From Fuerstiella sp. (GTDB lineage: Bacteria; Planctomycetota; Planctomycetia; Planctomycetales; Planctomycetaceae), in assembly GCA_014238335.1 (NCBI GenBank), contig JABABI010000023.1, positions 19,757-83,756 on the forward strand: a DNA stretch of 64,000 nucleotides. The letters are read 5' to 3'. A model generated the notes under the pieces. That model saw nothing but the letters and a program-made list of their open reading frames with translations, was not told where the DNA came from and did no database searches. Shown here in pieces: positions 38,415 through 46,130 of this stretch. The position numbers were made by a program, and so were the translations under genes. How positions within the stretch are numbered: position 1 is the first letter of the stretch; every line of letters begins with the position of its first letter.

Positions 38415-39701
38415 ATGCCTCAGCTTTTTCTACTTGGAATTGATGGTTTGCCGCGGTGGATGTGGCAGCAGTTTGCAGATTCGGGCGTCATGCCGAACAG
38501 CAGGCCGCTGCTGTCGTCCGGCACACTGGTACCCATGAAGTCAGCGTTGCCCGAAGTTTCTTCGGCGGCATGGGCGTCGATCGTCACGGGCGAAAACTCC
38601 GGCGGACACAATGTCTATGGATTCACCGACCTGATCGACGGCAGCTACACCCTTGGATTTACGTCGTCGCGCACATTCCGGGCAAAACCGTTCTGGCAGC
38701 GCGAAGGCAGCGGCCCGTCTCTGATCATGAACGTGCCTCAGACGTATCCGGCTCAGCCAATGGATGGAATGCTGGTTTCGGGTTTCGTCGCACTGGACCT
38801 GAACAAGGCTGTTTATCCTGCGGACCAGTTGCCGTGGCTGGAAGACGTCGGCTATGAAGTTGATGCGGACATGTCACTGATTGAGACGGGCAAGTCGGAA
38901 TTCGTGGCCGAACTGCACAAGGTCATGGCCACGCGATGCCAGGCACTGCACCATCACTGGGACCGCGAAGACTGGCAGCAGATTATGTTTGTGCTGACCG
39001 GCACGGACCGATTGAATCACTATCTGTGGGAAGATTACGAAGACGCTGCATCCCCATATCATCAACTGTTTCTGGACTACTACCACCAAGTCGACGTGCA
39101 GATCGGTCGAATCCTGCAGCGGCTCGACGACAACACAACGCTTGCCGCGGTTTCAGACCATGGCTTTGCGGCTCAGAAAATGAGCGTCAATCTGAACAAA
39201 CTGCTGGCTGAAAACGGCTTTCTGCGGTTGCGCGAATCAGCCCGCCCTTCATATATCGATATGCTGTCGGAAACCCAGGCGTTTGCCATGGATCCGGGGC
39301 GTATCTACCTGCATCGCGAAGGCCGGCATCCCGGCGGAACGGTGACGGATGAACAGGCCGAAGAGCTGATGCAGCAGTTGACAACGTTTCTGCTGTCAGC
39401 GGAAGTCAACGGCGTGAAGATCGCAACCGAGGTCCATCGCGGCAGGGATATCTACACCGGCTCGTTTGCTCATCGTGCACCGGATCTTGTGGTCATGCCT
39501 GCCAAAGACGTGGCGCTGTCGGGACGGATGAATATTTCGCAACTGATTGAACCGACCGCGATCAACGGTAAACACACATACACAGAATCGTCGTTCTTTG
39601 TTCGAGGCAATAACGTCGGACTGATTCCGGACGACATGAAAGTCGAAAATGTCATGGACGTGATCATGCCTCAGCCACAGGCACGTTACAAAGCCGCGTA
39701 G
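38415..39701 (+). CDS. Alkaline-phosphatase-like phosphodiesterase
   Basis: This 428-residue protein has the type I phosphodiesterase/nucleotide pyrophosphatase fold of the alkaline phosphatase superfamily. Metal and nucleophile motifs: LGIDGLPR with Asp10; SSAAWASIVTG with a Ser at 49-50 where the Thr/Ser nucleophile sits; TGTDRLNHYLW with Asp198 and His202; SDHGF with Asp248-His249; and a later His in GSFAHRAPDLVV. There is no signal peptide, so it is cytoplasmic as written. In a polysaccharide cluster it may hydrolyse a nucleotide sugar, phosphoester or sulfate ester. It ends YKAA, the first of the Ala-Ala C termini. Confidence 0.85.
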   Translation: MPQLFLLGIDGLPRWMWQQFADSGVMPNSRPLLSSGTLVPMKSALPEVSSAAWASIVTGENSGGHNVYGFTDLIDGSYTLGFTSSRTFRAKPFWQREGSGPSLIMNVPQTYPAQPMDGMLVSGFVALDLNKAVYPADQLPWLEDVGYEVDADMSLIETGKSEFVAELHKVMATRCQALHHHWDREDWQQIMFVLTGTDRLNHYLWEDYEDAASPYHQLFLDYYHQVDVQIGRILQRLDDNTTLAAVSDHGFAAQKMSVNLNKLLAENGFLRLRESARPSYIDMLSETQAFAMDPGRIYLHREGRHPGGTVTDEQAEELMQQLTTFLLSAEVNGVKIATEVHRGRDIYTGSFAHRAPDLVVMPAKDVALSGRMNISQLIEPTAINGKHTYTESSFFVRGNNVGLIPDDMKVENVMDVIMPQPQARYKAA

Positions 39702-39706
39702 ACCAC

Positions 39707-39766
39707 AACCACGGAGTCACAGAGAAGACCGCTATTCAACTCAGTGTTCTCCGTGACTCCGTGGTT
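39707..39766. repeat. Inverted repeat between two cluster genes
   Basis: Arms 39707-39726 and 39747-39766 (from AACCACGGAGTCAC to GTGACTCCGTGGTT) pair at 19 of 20 positions around a 20-base loop. It lies between the phosphodiesterase stop and the epimerase start. It looks like a dispersed palindrome; as an RNA hairpin it could also modulate read-through or message stability. Confidence 0.8.
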
Positions 39767-39794
39767 CAATCCCCTGAAAACCCTAACAAACTCC

Positions 39795-41291
39795 ATGTCC
39801 GAACCCACAAACTGTCACAACGCCAACCAGACGTGCTGGAGCTGTCCAGCTGTCGAATTCAAAGGGCACGTCGATTTTCGAGCGTGTGGCCAGGCCGCTT
39901 TTCGCAAAGCCGCCGAAGGGCAGCTGGTCGTGGAATGCAAACGCCGCCCCGAGATCGGCTATTTTGATCCGACGTCCATTACCTTCGAACACTGTACGGA
40001 ATGGAAGAAGACGGACTCCGGGTATCTGCTGGACGGCATGCGAGTGCTGATCCTTGGGATGGACGGATACCTTGGCTGGCCGCTGGCACTGAAACTGGCG
40101 AAGCTGGGCTGCAAGGTCTATGGCATCGACAACATGCTGCGGCGCAAACTGGTGGCCGAACGCGGAGCACACTCCGTAATCCCCATCGAAACGATGGAGA
40201 ACCGCGTCAAAGCCGCCAACAAAGAACTCGGCGTGGACATCGATTTTAAAGAAATCGATCTGCTGGATCGCGACGCATTGTTTTCCTACATCAAGGAAGT
40301 GCAGCCCGAATCGATCGTGCAGTTCGCGGAAATTCCCAGTGCGCCATACAGCATGGCGGATGTCGACAAGGCCGTCGACACTATTCAGAACAACGTCGTC
40401 GGTACACTCGGTCTGCTGTTTGGCGTTCGCGACCACGCGCCGGACGCGTCCATCATCAAGCTTGGTACGATGGGTGAATACGGCAGCCCGCTTACGGGTC
40501 GACCGCTGTTTGAAGGCCTGTTTCCCGGCGACGCCGTGCTGCAGTACAAAGGAGAAGAATGGAGTCTGGGTGGCGAATTGACGCCGCGAGATCCTGTCAG
40601 CTTTTACCACGTCAGCAAGGTTCAGGGCACATTCAGTGTTTACGAAGCCTGCAAGTACTGGTGGCTGCGCAGCTACGATGTGATGCAGGGCGTGATCTAT
40701 GGGAATCACTCTGATGAACTGGCCGCGCACCCTTCGTTAGCAACTCGTTTTGACATCGACGAATGGTGGGGCACGGTTGTCAACCGCTTTGTTGCCCAGG
40801 CAGTCATCGGAATGCCGCTGACAATTTATGGCAGCGGCAATCAACTCCGCGGTTACATCACGCTCAAAGATGCCATGCAGTGCATCACGCGGCTGATCGC
40901 CGCTCCGCCAGAACCCGGTCAGTACGATGTGGTCAATCAGGTGACTGATGTCATGTCCGTCCGACAGATTGCTCAGACAGTCGCCATGATTGGCGCAGAA
41001 TTCGGTCTGGATACGGAAGTTCAGCGGATCGAAAACCCACGGGTGGAAGCGGAAGAACACCCGTATGAAGTTATTCACGACAAACTCAGCGAAAACTTCG
41101 GCTTTGCGTCCGAATCATCGTTCGAAGACGAAGTGCGAGGCATGTTCGAGGTGCTCACGCAGCCGGAAGCCGTTGCGCGAATTAAGCAGCAGGAATCGAA
41201 ACTTTTCCCCACGACCAAGTGGTCGGGCGAAGTGGGTGAGCTCAAGGTGTTGGAAACATGGAAGCCGGAAACCACAGACAAAGCGGCTTAG
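39795..41291 (+). CDS. UDP-sulfoquinovose synthase-like epimerase with Cys-rich N terminus
   Basis: This 498-residue extended SDR closely resembles UDP-sulfoquinovose synthase (SQD1), which makes UDP-sulfoquinovose from UDP-glucose and sulfite. Evidence: dinucleotide loop GMDGYLG (88-94), SAPYSM (182-187), KLGTMGEYG with Thr225, FYHVSK with catalytic Tyr271 and Lys275, and the SQD1-type NPRVEAEEH near the C terminus. A 75-residue N-terminal extension with Cys at 7, 14, 17, 31, 48 and 67 is not part of known SQD1 proteins and may bind a metal or serve as a redox module. It is cytoplasmic, followed by thioredoxin and sulfotransferase genes, and ends DKAA. Activity on another sugar cannot be excluded. 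Confidence 0.8.
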   Translation: MSEPTNCHNANQTCWSCPAVEFKGHVDFRACGQAAFRKAAEGQLVVECKRRPEIGYFDPTSITFEHCTEWKKTDSGYLLDGMRVLILGMDGYLGWPLALKLAKLGCKVYGIDNMLRRKLVAERGAHSVIPIETMENRVKAANKELGVDIDFKEIDLLDRDALFSYIKEVQPESIVQFAEIPSAPYSMADVDKAVDTIQNNVVGTLGLLFGVRDHAPDASIIKLGTMGEYGSPLTGRPLFEGLFPGDAVLQYKGEEWSLGGELTPRDPVSFYHVSKVQGTFSVYEACKYWWLRSYDVMQGVIYGNHSDELAAHPSLATRFDIDEWWGTVVNRFVAQAVIGMPLTIYGSGNQLRGYITLKDAMQCITRLIAAPPEPGQYDVVNQVTDVMSVRQIAQTVAMIGAEFGLDTEVQRIENPRVEAEEHPYEVIHDKLSENFGFASESSFEDEVRGMFEVLTQPEAVARIKQQESKLFPTTKWSGEVGELKVLETWKPETTDKAA

Positions 41292-41356
41292 GCAGAACGA
41301 GAATGACGCCCACCCATTTTGCACAAGCAAACTGACAACCAGATAAACCAATATAC

Positions 41357-41686
41357 ATGCAGATCAGCGACGAATCATTCGAAGACCACGTGCTTAAGTC
41401 AGAGCGACCGGTGCTGGTCGACTTCTGGGCGTCGTGGTGTCCGCCGTGCAAAATGATGCAACCGGTCGTTGACCGACTGCATCAGGAATTCACCGGCACA
41501 GCGGAAATTGTGTCCATCAACATCGATCAAAACCCGCAAATCGCAGCGGAATACAATATCTCGGGTGTGCCGACATTCGTGAGCTTCCGCAACGGTCAGG
41601 AAGTCGCGAGAAAGACGGGGGCACTCACCGAAAATCAATTGCGAAAAATGATCGCCGCGGCAGGCGAGCAGCAACAGGCCGCCTGA
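41357..41686 (+). CDS. trxA: Thioredoxin with CPPC active site
   Basis: This 109-residue thioredoxin has FWASWCPPC (active-site Cys28 and Cys31) and the cis-Pro loop SGVPTFVSF near 70-78. The motif is CPPC and not the standard CGPC, which usually shifts the redox potential upward. It is a single domain, without signal peptide, so cytoplasmic. It lies 65 bases after the SQD1-like gene and 30 bases before a sulfotransferase. Thioredoxins reduce APS/PAPS reductases, so it could support local sulfite supply for a sulfoquinovose synthase; that link is inferred. It ends QQAA, extending past the usual thioredoxin end with a Gln-rich tail. Confidence 0.92.
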   Translation: MQISDESFEDHVLKSERPVLVDFWASWCPPCKMMQPVVDRLHQEFTGTAEIVSINIDQNPQIAAEYNISGVPTFVSFRNGQEVARKTGALTENQLRKMIAAAGEQQQAA

Positions 41687-41716
41687 ATTTCAACAAGGTT
41701 GTGACGAGCAGTGAAA

Positions 41717-42310
41717 ATGTCCGCGACACAGAACAATCAGATCATCGTTGTAACGGGCCTGCCCAGGTCCGGCACCTCCATGATGATGAAGATGCTGGAA
41801 GCCGGTGGAGTCCCTCCACTGTGCGATGGTCACCGCGCGGCGGATTCGGACAATCCCAACGGCTACTACGAATTCGAACCGGTCAAACGGACGAAAGACT
41901 GTCCCGACTGGCTGCAGCAGTGTTCCGGCAAAGCCGTCAAAATGGTCTACAGTCTGATGTACGACCTGCCTGTCGACCGCCGGTACGACGTCATCTTCAT
42001 GCGCCGCGATCTGAACGAGATTCTGGATTCTCAGCGACGAATGCTGCAGAACATGCAACTGAATCCCGGCATCAATGACGAACGTATGGCTCGATTATTC
42101 AGCGGAGAAATTATTCGATTTCGAAAATGGATCGCGAAATCAAATCACGTTCGTTGCCTTGAAGTTCCCTACAACGACATCGCTGCCGGCCGCGAAAAAC
42201 CCATCGACCACATCAACGCGCATCTCGGCGGCAAACTCAATACCTCAGCAATGGCCTCCATTGTTGACCCGTCTCTCTATCGCAACCGTGCGGCCTCAAA
42301 AGCTGCTTGA
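41717..42310 (+). CDS. Small sulfotransferase-like protein
   Basis: This 197-residue P-loop protein is of the sulfotransferase type. The 5'-phosphosulfate-binding loop is VVTGLPRSGTSMMMKML at the N terminus, and a 3'-phosphate-binding-like segment follows in VIFMRRDLNEILDSQRRML. It is shorter than typical PAPS sulfotransferases (250-300 residues), but both PAPS-contact segments are seen. It would place sulfate on a sugar or act in PAPS handling. ATG 41717 is used; a GTG two codons upstream is an alternative. It ends ASKAA. Confidence 0.8.
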   Translation: MSATQNNQIIVVTGLPRSGTSMMMKMLEAGGVPPLCDGHRAADSDNPNGYYEFEPVKRTKDCPDWLQQCSGKAVKMVYSLMYDLPVDRRYDVIFMRRDLNEILDSQRRMLQNMQLNPGINDERMARLFSGEIIRFRKWIAKSNHVRCLEVPYNDIAAGREKPIDHINAHLGGKLNTSAMASIVDPSLYRNRAASKAA

Positions 42311-42345
42311 AATCCTGTTCCCATGCTCAGGCCGGGACGTCCATT

Positions 42346-42366
42346 TGCTCGAAACAAATTCGAGCA
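42346..42366. repeat. Short perfect hairpin between cluster genes
   Basis: Arms TGCTCGAA and TTCGAGCA pair perfectly around loop ACAAA, between the sulfotransferase and the dehydratase-like gene. No T-run follows, so it is more likely an RNA processing or stability element than a terminator. Confidence 0.45.
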
Positions 42367-42433
42367 TGTGCGGCCCCGCGCTCAGAGCATCGGCTCGATG
42401 AACCGCTCCAATCTTTCACCAGGGTAAAACATC

Positions 42434-43537
42434 ATGGCATTTCTAACCGGAAAAACGGCACTCGTCACCGGTGGCTGCGGCACTGTTGGTCGCGAACTGG
42501 TCCGCCAGATCATTTCGCAGAATCCTCGCGAAGTCCGCGTCATTGACAGCAACGAATCAGAGATCTTTTTCCTGGAGCAGGAGATCGATGCGCAGATCGC
42601 AGAAGAAAAACGTGAAGGTGTCGCCGCATTATGCCACGTGGGCGACATCCGCGATCCGGATCGTCTTGATACGGTATTCGAAGGTGTTGACGTTGTCTTT
42701 CATCTGGCTGCCTTGAAGCATGTGATCCTGTGCGAAAAATCGCCATTCGACGCGACTCAAACGAATATCATCGGCGTCAAAAACGTTATTCAGGCGGCAC
42801 TGAACAACAACGTCGAACGAGTGATTTTCACAAGTTCCGACAAGGGCGTGAACCCAACGAATGTACTGGGCACGTCGAAGCTGATGGGCGAGCGCCTGAT
42901 CACAGCCGCCAACAGTCTAAAAATCAACAAACGCACCGTCTTCAGTTCCACTCGGTTTGGCAACGTACTGGGATCCAGGGGGTCCGTCGCAACGGTCTTC
43001 GAGCGTCAGATTGAAGCAGGCGGACCGGTCACGCTCACAGATTCAGAAATGACTCGGTTTGTCATGACACTGCAGCAGGCGTGCCGTCTGGTTCTGCAGG
43101 CGTCCGAACTTGCTCGCGGCGGCGAAGTCTTTGTGACAAAGATGCCCGTGATGCGAATTGAAGATCTGGCCAAAGTCATGATCTACCGACTGGCCCCTGG
43201 CCACGGGCATGCCCCCAGCGATATTGAACTTACAACAATCGGTTCCAAGGCGGGAGAAAAGTTCTATGAAGAACTGATGACCGACGAAGAAACCCGACGC
43301 ACATGGGAACTGCCGGATATGTTCGCGGTGTTGCCCGCGTTTCGCAGTGTCTATCAGGAAATTGACTATGACTATCCGACCGTGCTGCGGCACCAGGTGA
43401 CCGAACCATATAACAGTTCTACTGGCTGTGTTATGACATTCCCGGAAATTGAAGAGCTGCTGGAGCAGTGTGGCATTCTTGAAACTGAATCCCGGGAGAC
43501 GGCGAACCTTCGTCCGTTCATCAATCATGCGGCATAG
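42434..43537 (+). CDS. FlaA1/CapD-type nucleotide-sugar dehydratase-like epimerase
   Basis: This 367-residue protein belongs to the polysaccharide biosynthesis SDR family of UDP-GlcNAc 4,6-dehydratases and C5-epimerases (PseB/FlaA1/CapD). Dinucleotide loop GGCGTVG at 13-19, Asp38 for NAD-type binding, AALKHV at 92-97, SSDKGVNPTN from 134, and Lys149 as the conserved Lys. Where PseB has Tyr and long FlaA1/CapD enzymes have Met (NLYGATK/NVMGATK), this protein has Leu145 (NVLGTSK), so the catalytic details may differ. The long membrane domain of CapD is absent. It is cytoplasmic and likely makes a deoxy or amino sugar donor. It ends NHAA. Confidence 0.88.
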   Translation: MAFLTGKTALVTGGCGTVGRELVRQIISQNPREVRVIDSNESEIFFLEQEIDAQIAEEKREGVAALCHVGDIRDPDRLDTVFEGVDVVFHLAALKHVILCEKSPFDATQTNIIGVKNVIQAALNNNVERVIFTSSDKGVNPTNVLGTSKLMGERLITAANSLKINKRTVFSSTRFGNVLGSRGSVATVFERQIEAGGPVTLTDSEMTRFVMTLQQACRLVLQASELARGGEVFVTKMPVMRIEDLAKVMIYRLAPGHGHAPSDIELTTIGSKAGEKFYEELMTDEETRRTWELPDMFAVLPAFRSVYQEIDYDYPTVLRHQVTEPYNSSTGCVMTFPEIEELLEQCGILETESRETANLRPFINHAA

Positions 43538-43762
43538 AGGTTGTTAATAATGCCGTCATCGCGGAGCGAAAAGGCGGGCACTTTTCCAGTTCCATTCTTC
43601 AGCCGCCCACCTGCCGAAAGACTGACCGACTGCGATGTTTATTTCTGACGACGACGAACCTGCGACTAACACGCCCCGCGCAGTGGTGTCACATCACGTG
43701 GAGCACAATGACCACATTGCCGCGGTACGACGGCAGGACGCTCCGAATACGGAAGCCAAAGT

Positions 43763-44680
43763 ATGACCTGGTCACCAACGATCATCGGCATCGGCGCAGA
43801 AAAAAGTGCGACCACGTGGGCATGGACGATGCTTAATGAGCATCCGGACGTCTGCATGAGTCAGCCGAAGGAACTGAACTACTTCAACATCGATGAAAAC
43901 TATAGCCGCGGCGAATCGTGGTATCGAAAACACTTTGCCGTTATCACAGCCTGTACGGGTGAGATCTCACCGCTGTATATGGATGATCTTCGCGCAGCCG
44001 AACGAATTCGCCATTCCTGTCCGACGGCAAAGATTCTGGTGATGCTGCGAAATCCCTTCGATCGGGCGATGTCGCACCTGTTTCATGATGCGTCGGTGAT
44101 TTATGGCAACGTCGCTAAACTTACGCCCATAGATCTGCAGGTACTTGTCCGGAAGGATGAGAAGTACATCCGCCGAAGTTGCTATGCGTCACAACTGGTG
44201 CCGGTCCTGAAACACTTCTCTGAAAAGCAAACGGGCGTTTTTTTCTTTGATGACGTGACCGCAAACGGTCTGCGTCTGGCTCAGCGGCTGTACGAGTTTG
44301 CCGGCGTTTCACCCGATTTCGTGCCGCAACAGTTCAATCACAAGGTAAACGAGTCACAGGATCTCAGGCCTCTGCACAAGGTGATCAAGTCGTTGTCCCG
44401 CACCGCGCAGACATTTCCTCCGGCACGTGCTGTTATGGAATGGATGTATCGGCGGACTCGAATTCGCGAGAAAGTCATCCAACTTCTGATGGTTGACCGC
44501 GGACGTCCTGAAATTTTGTTCGATCAGGTATTCTCAGCAGAAGCGGCCACGGTTCTGAGCAACGATCTGCAAGAGCTGAACGGACTGCTGCCCGGCGCAG
44601 TTCCGGATTCCTGGCAGACACACAAGTCTTTTTTGCCGTCAGATGATGCCGTTCACCATGGCCCCCTCGAAGCCGCTTAA
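43763..44680 (+). CDS. Sulfotransferase family protein
   Basis: This 305-residue PAPS-dependent sulfotransferase has a 5'-phosphosulfate loop variant, AEKSATTWAWTML (residues 12-24), where KSGTTW is usual, and a 3'-phosphate-binding segment LVMLRNPFDRAMSHLFHD with the conserved Arg and Ser. Its length is normal for the heparan/carbohydrate sulfotransferase branch. It would sulfate a sugar hydroxyl in the glycan or its precursor. There is no signal peptide, so it acts in the cytoplasm before export. The 225-base gap before it shows no strong feature. It ends PLEAA and is 9 bases from the next start. Confidence 0.9.
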   Translation: MTWSPTIIGIGAEKSATTWAWTMLNEHPDVCMSQPKELNYFNIDENYSRGESWYRKHFAVITACTGEISPLYMDDLRAAERIRHSCPTAKILVMLRNPFDRAMSHLFHDASVIYGNVAKLTPIDLQVLVRKDEKYIRRSCYASQLVPVLKHFSEKQTGVFFFDDVTANGLRLAQRLYEFAGVSPDFVPQQFNHKVNESQDLRPLHKVIKSLSRTAQTFPPARAVMEWMYRRTRIREKVIQLLMVDRGRPEILFDQVFSAEAATVLSNDLQELNGLLPGAVPDSWQTHKSFLPSDDAVHHGPLEAA

Positions 44681-44689
44681 AGTCCGCAG

Positions 44690-46129
44690 ATGAACACGTA
44701 TTCTCCTTCTCTGACGCACGACACCTTTGCAGGTCCGCTGGTCGTCAGTTCGCAGCGGTCGGTCGTATCTGCAGAGGTGATCAAGGGGATCCTTCTGTCG
44801 GCCGCCTATTTCGCGATTTCCCAACTGGGTATCGAGACGCGTTATGACGGTCCGATGTTCGCGGTGGTCGCATCTGTTCTGTTGCCACAGTGGCGTCCGT
44901 GCCTTCTGCTAATGGTGTTGTCCGTTCAGGACGCTCCCGGGCAGGTCGTGCGGTTCGACTACCTCGGCGTGGCCGGAATCTCCGCGATCATGATATTGAT
45001 GGCCGCAATCCAGAGAGTCGGTGCGCCGCTGACAATGGAAACAAAAGAGTTTCGGGGTCTGCTGCGACTGGGGCTGGTCCTTGTGGTGTACGGCATCTTC
45101 AGTTCAGCCGTCCAGCAGCACTTTGGCCTGCATCAGCAGTCCCAGACGCGTCCTTATGCAATCATCGGCTGTCTGATGGCGATGATGATGGTCACCGGAT
45201 ATCTGACGCACCGAGAATTGTCGGCCGATTCGCTGTCGTCCGTCCGCGTGCAAACGGTAACTGTCTGCATTCTGGGGCACATCTTTCTGATGGCCGGCCT
45301 GCAGGTTTTTCTGGGGCCGATGTTCGGGGCGTCCCCACAGGGTGCCGAGGAAATGCGGCAACTGTTTCAGCTGATGGACGGTGGCGCACGAGGCATGCCG
45401 CGACTGACGGGACCGTTCCTGTCTCCCAATATCCTGGCTTCAGCGCCCGGTTTGTTCATGCTGATCATTCTGCGATACAAGAAGACACCGAACATCTCGC
45501 CGCAGTTTATCGCCTGCTTCTTTGTAATCGGCATGACGGCCGCATTTCTCGGTGGCGCGCGGACGATGTTTGTGTTCTATCTGGTCGGGACCGCAGCGAT
45601 GACATGGACGCTGTCGCCGCGTTATACAATCCTGGCCGGTGTGCTGCTGGCTCCAGTAATTATCGTGATGGACATCCCATGGAGTAATCTGCTGGTGATG
45701 ATGAGACTGAAGGATCTGCAAAGTCTTGGCGTCCGGGGCGAACTGTGGCAGGCTACGTTGCAATACATGGACACCGGTGACTGGCTGTTTGGGTATGGAC
45801 TGACACACTTTCCCGTCTTCGTGAAAACGGTGCTCGGCTACTACGGTTCCGATCCGCACAATTGGATTTTGTCGGCAGCCGGCATGTTTGGCGTATTTGG
45901 TCTGCTGTTTTATGCCGTCCTGATCCGAAAGCTGATCCGAAAGAGTTTCTCAATTCAGACCAAGGAACGGGCGATCGCCATTTGCCTTCTGTTATTTCTT
46001 GTCGGACGGGAATTCGGCAACACACAGTACGTGTTGAACAATAATCCGCTGTGCTGTCTGTACTGGATATCCATTTCTCTCGTCTTCTTCTCGCCCCCGC
46101 AGCACGACCTGCCACAGGAGGCGGCGTGA
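44690..46129 (+). CDS. O-antigen ligase/polymerase-like membrane protein (Wzy type)
   Basis: This 479-residue integral membrane protein has about ten to twelve hydrophobic helices. The diagnostic piece is a periplasmic loop followed by DWLFGYGLTHFP, then DPHNWILSAAGMFGVFGLL, which is the Wzy_C/O-antigen ligase His-Asn signature. It would polymerise or ligate the repeat units flipped by the adjacent Wzx-like protein. It starts 9 bases after the sulfotransferase stop. Its last codons carry the ribosome binding site (AGGAGG) for the next gene. It ends PQEAA. Confidence 0.88.
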   Translation: MNTYSPSLTHDTFAGPLVVSSQRSVVSAEVIKGILLSAAYFAISQLGIETRYDGPMFAVVASVLLPQWRPCLLLMVLSVQDAPGQVVRFDYLGVAGISAIMILMAAIQRVGAPLTMETKEFRGLLRLGLVLVVYGIFSSAVQQHFGLHQQSQTRPYAIIGCLMAMMMVTGYLTHRELSADSLSSVRVQTVTVCILGHIFLMAGLQVFLGPMFGASPQGAEEMRQLFQLMDGGARGMPRLTGPFLSPNILASAPGLFMLIILRYKKTPNISPQFIACFFVIGMTAAFLGGARTMFVFYLVGTAAMTWTLSPRYTILAGVLLAPVIIVMDIPWSNLLVMMRLKDLQSLGVRGELWQATLQYMDTGDWLFGYGLTHFPVFVKTVLGYYGSDPHNWILSAAGMFGVFGLLFYAVLIRKLIRKSFSIQTKERAIAICLLLFLVGREFGNTQYVLNNNPLCCLYWISISLVFFSPPQHDLPQEAA

Positions 46130-46130
46130 G

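Noticed and set aside
39783..40730. Minus-strand ORF opposite the SQD1-like gene
   Set aside because: Antisense shadow of a gene with strong SDR motifs.
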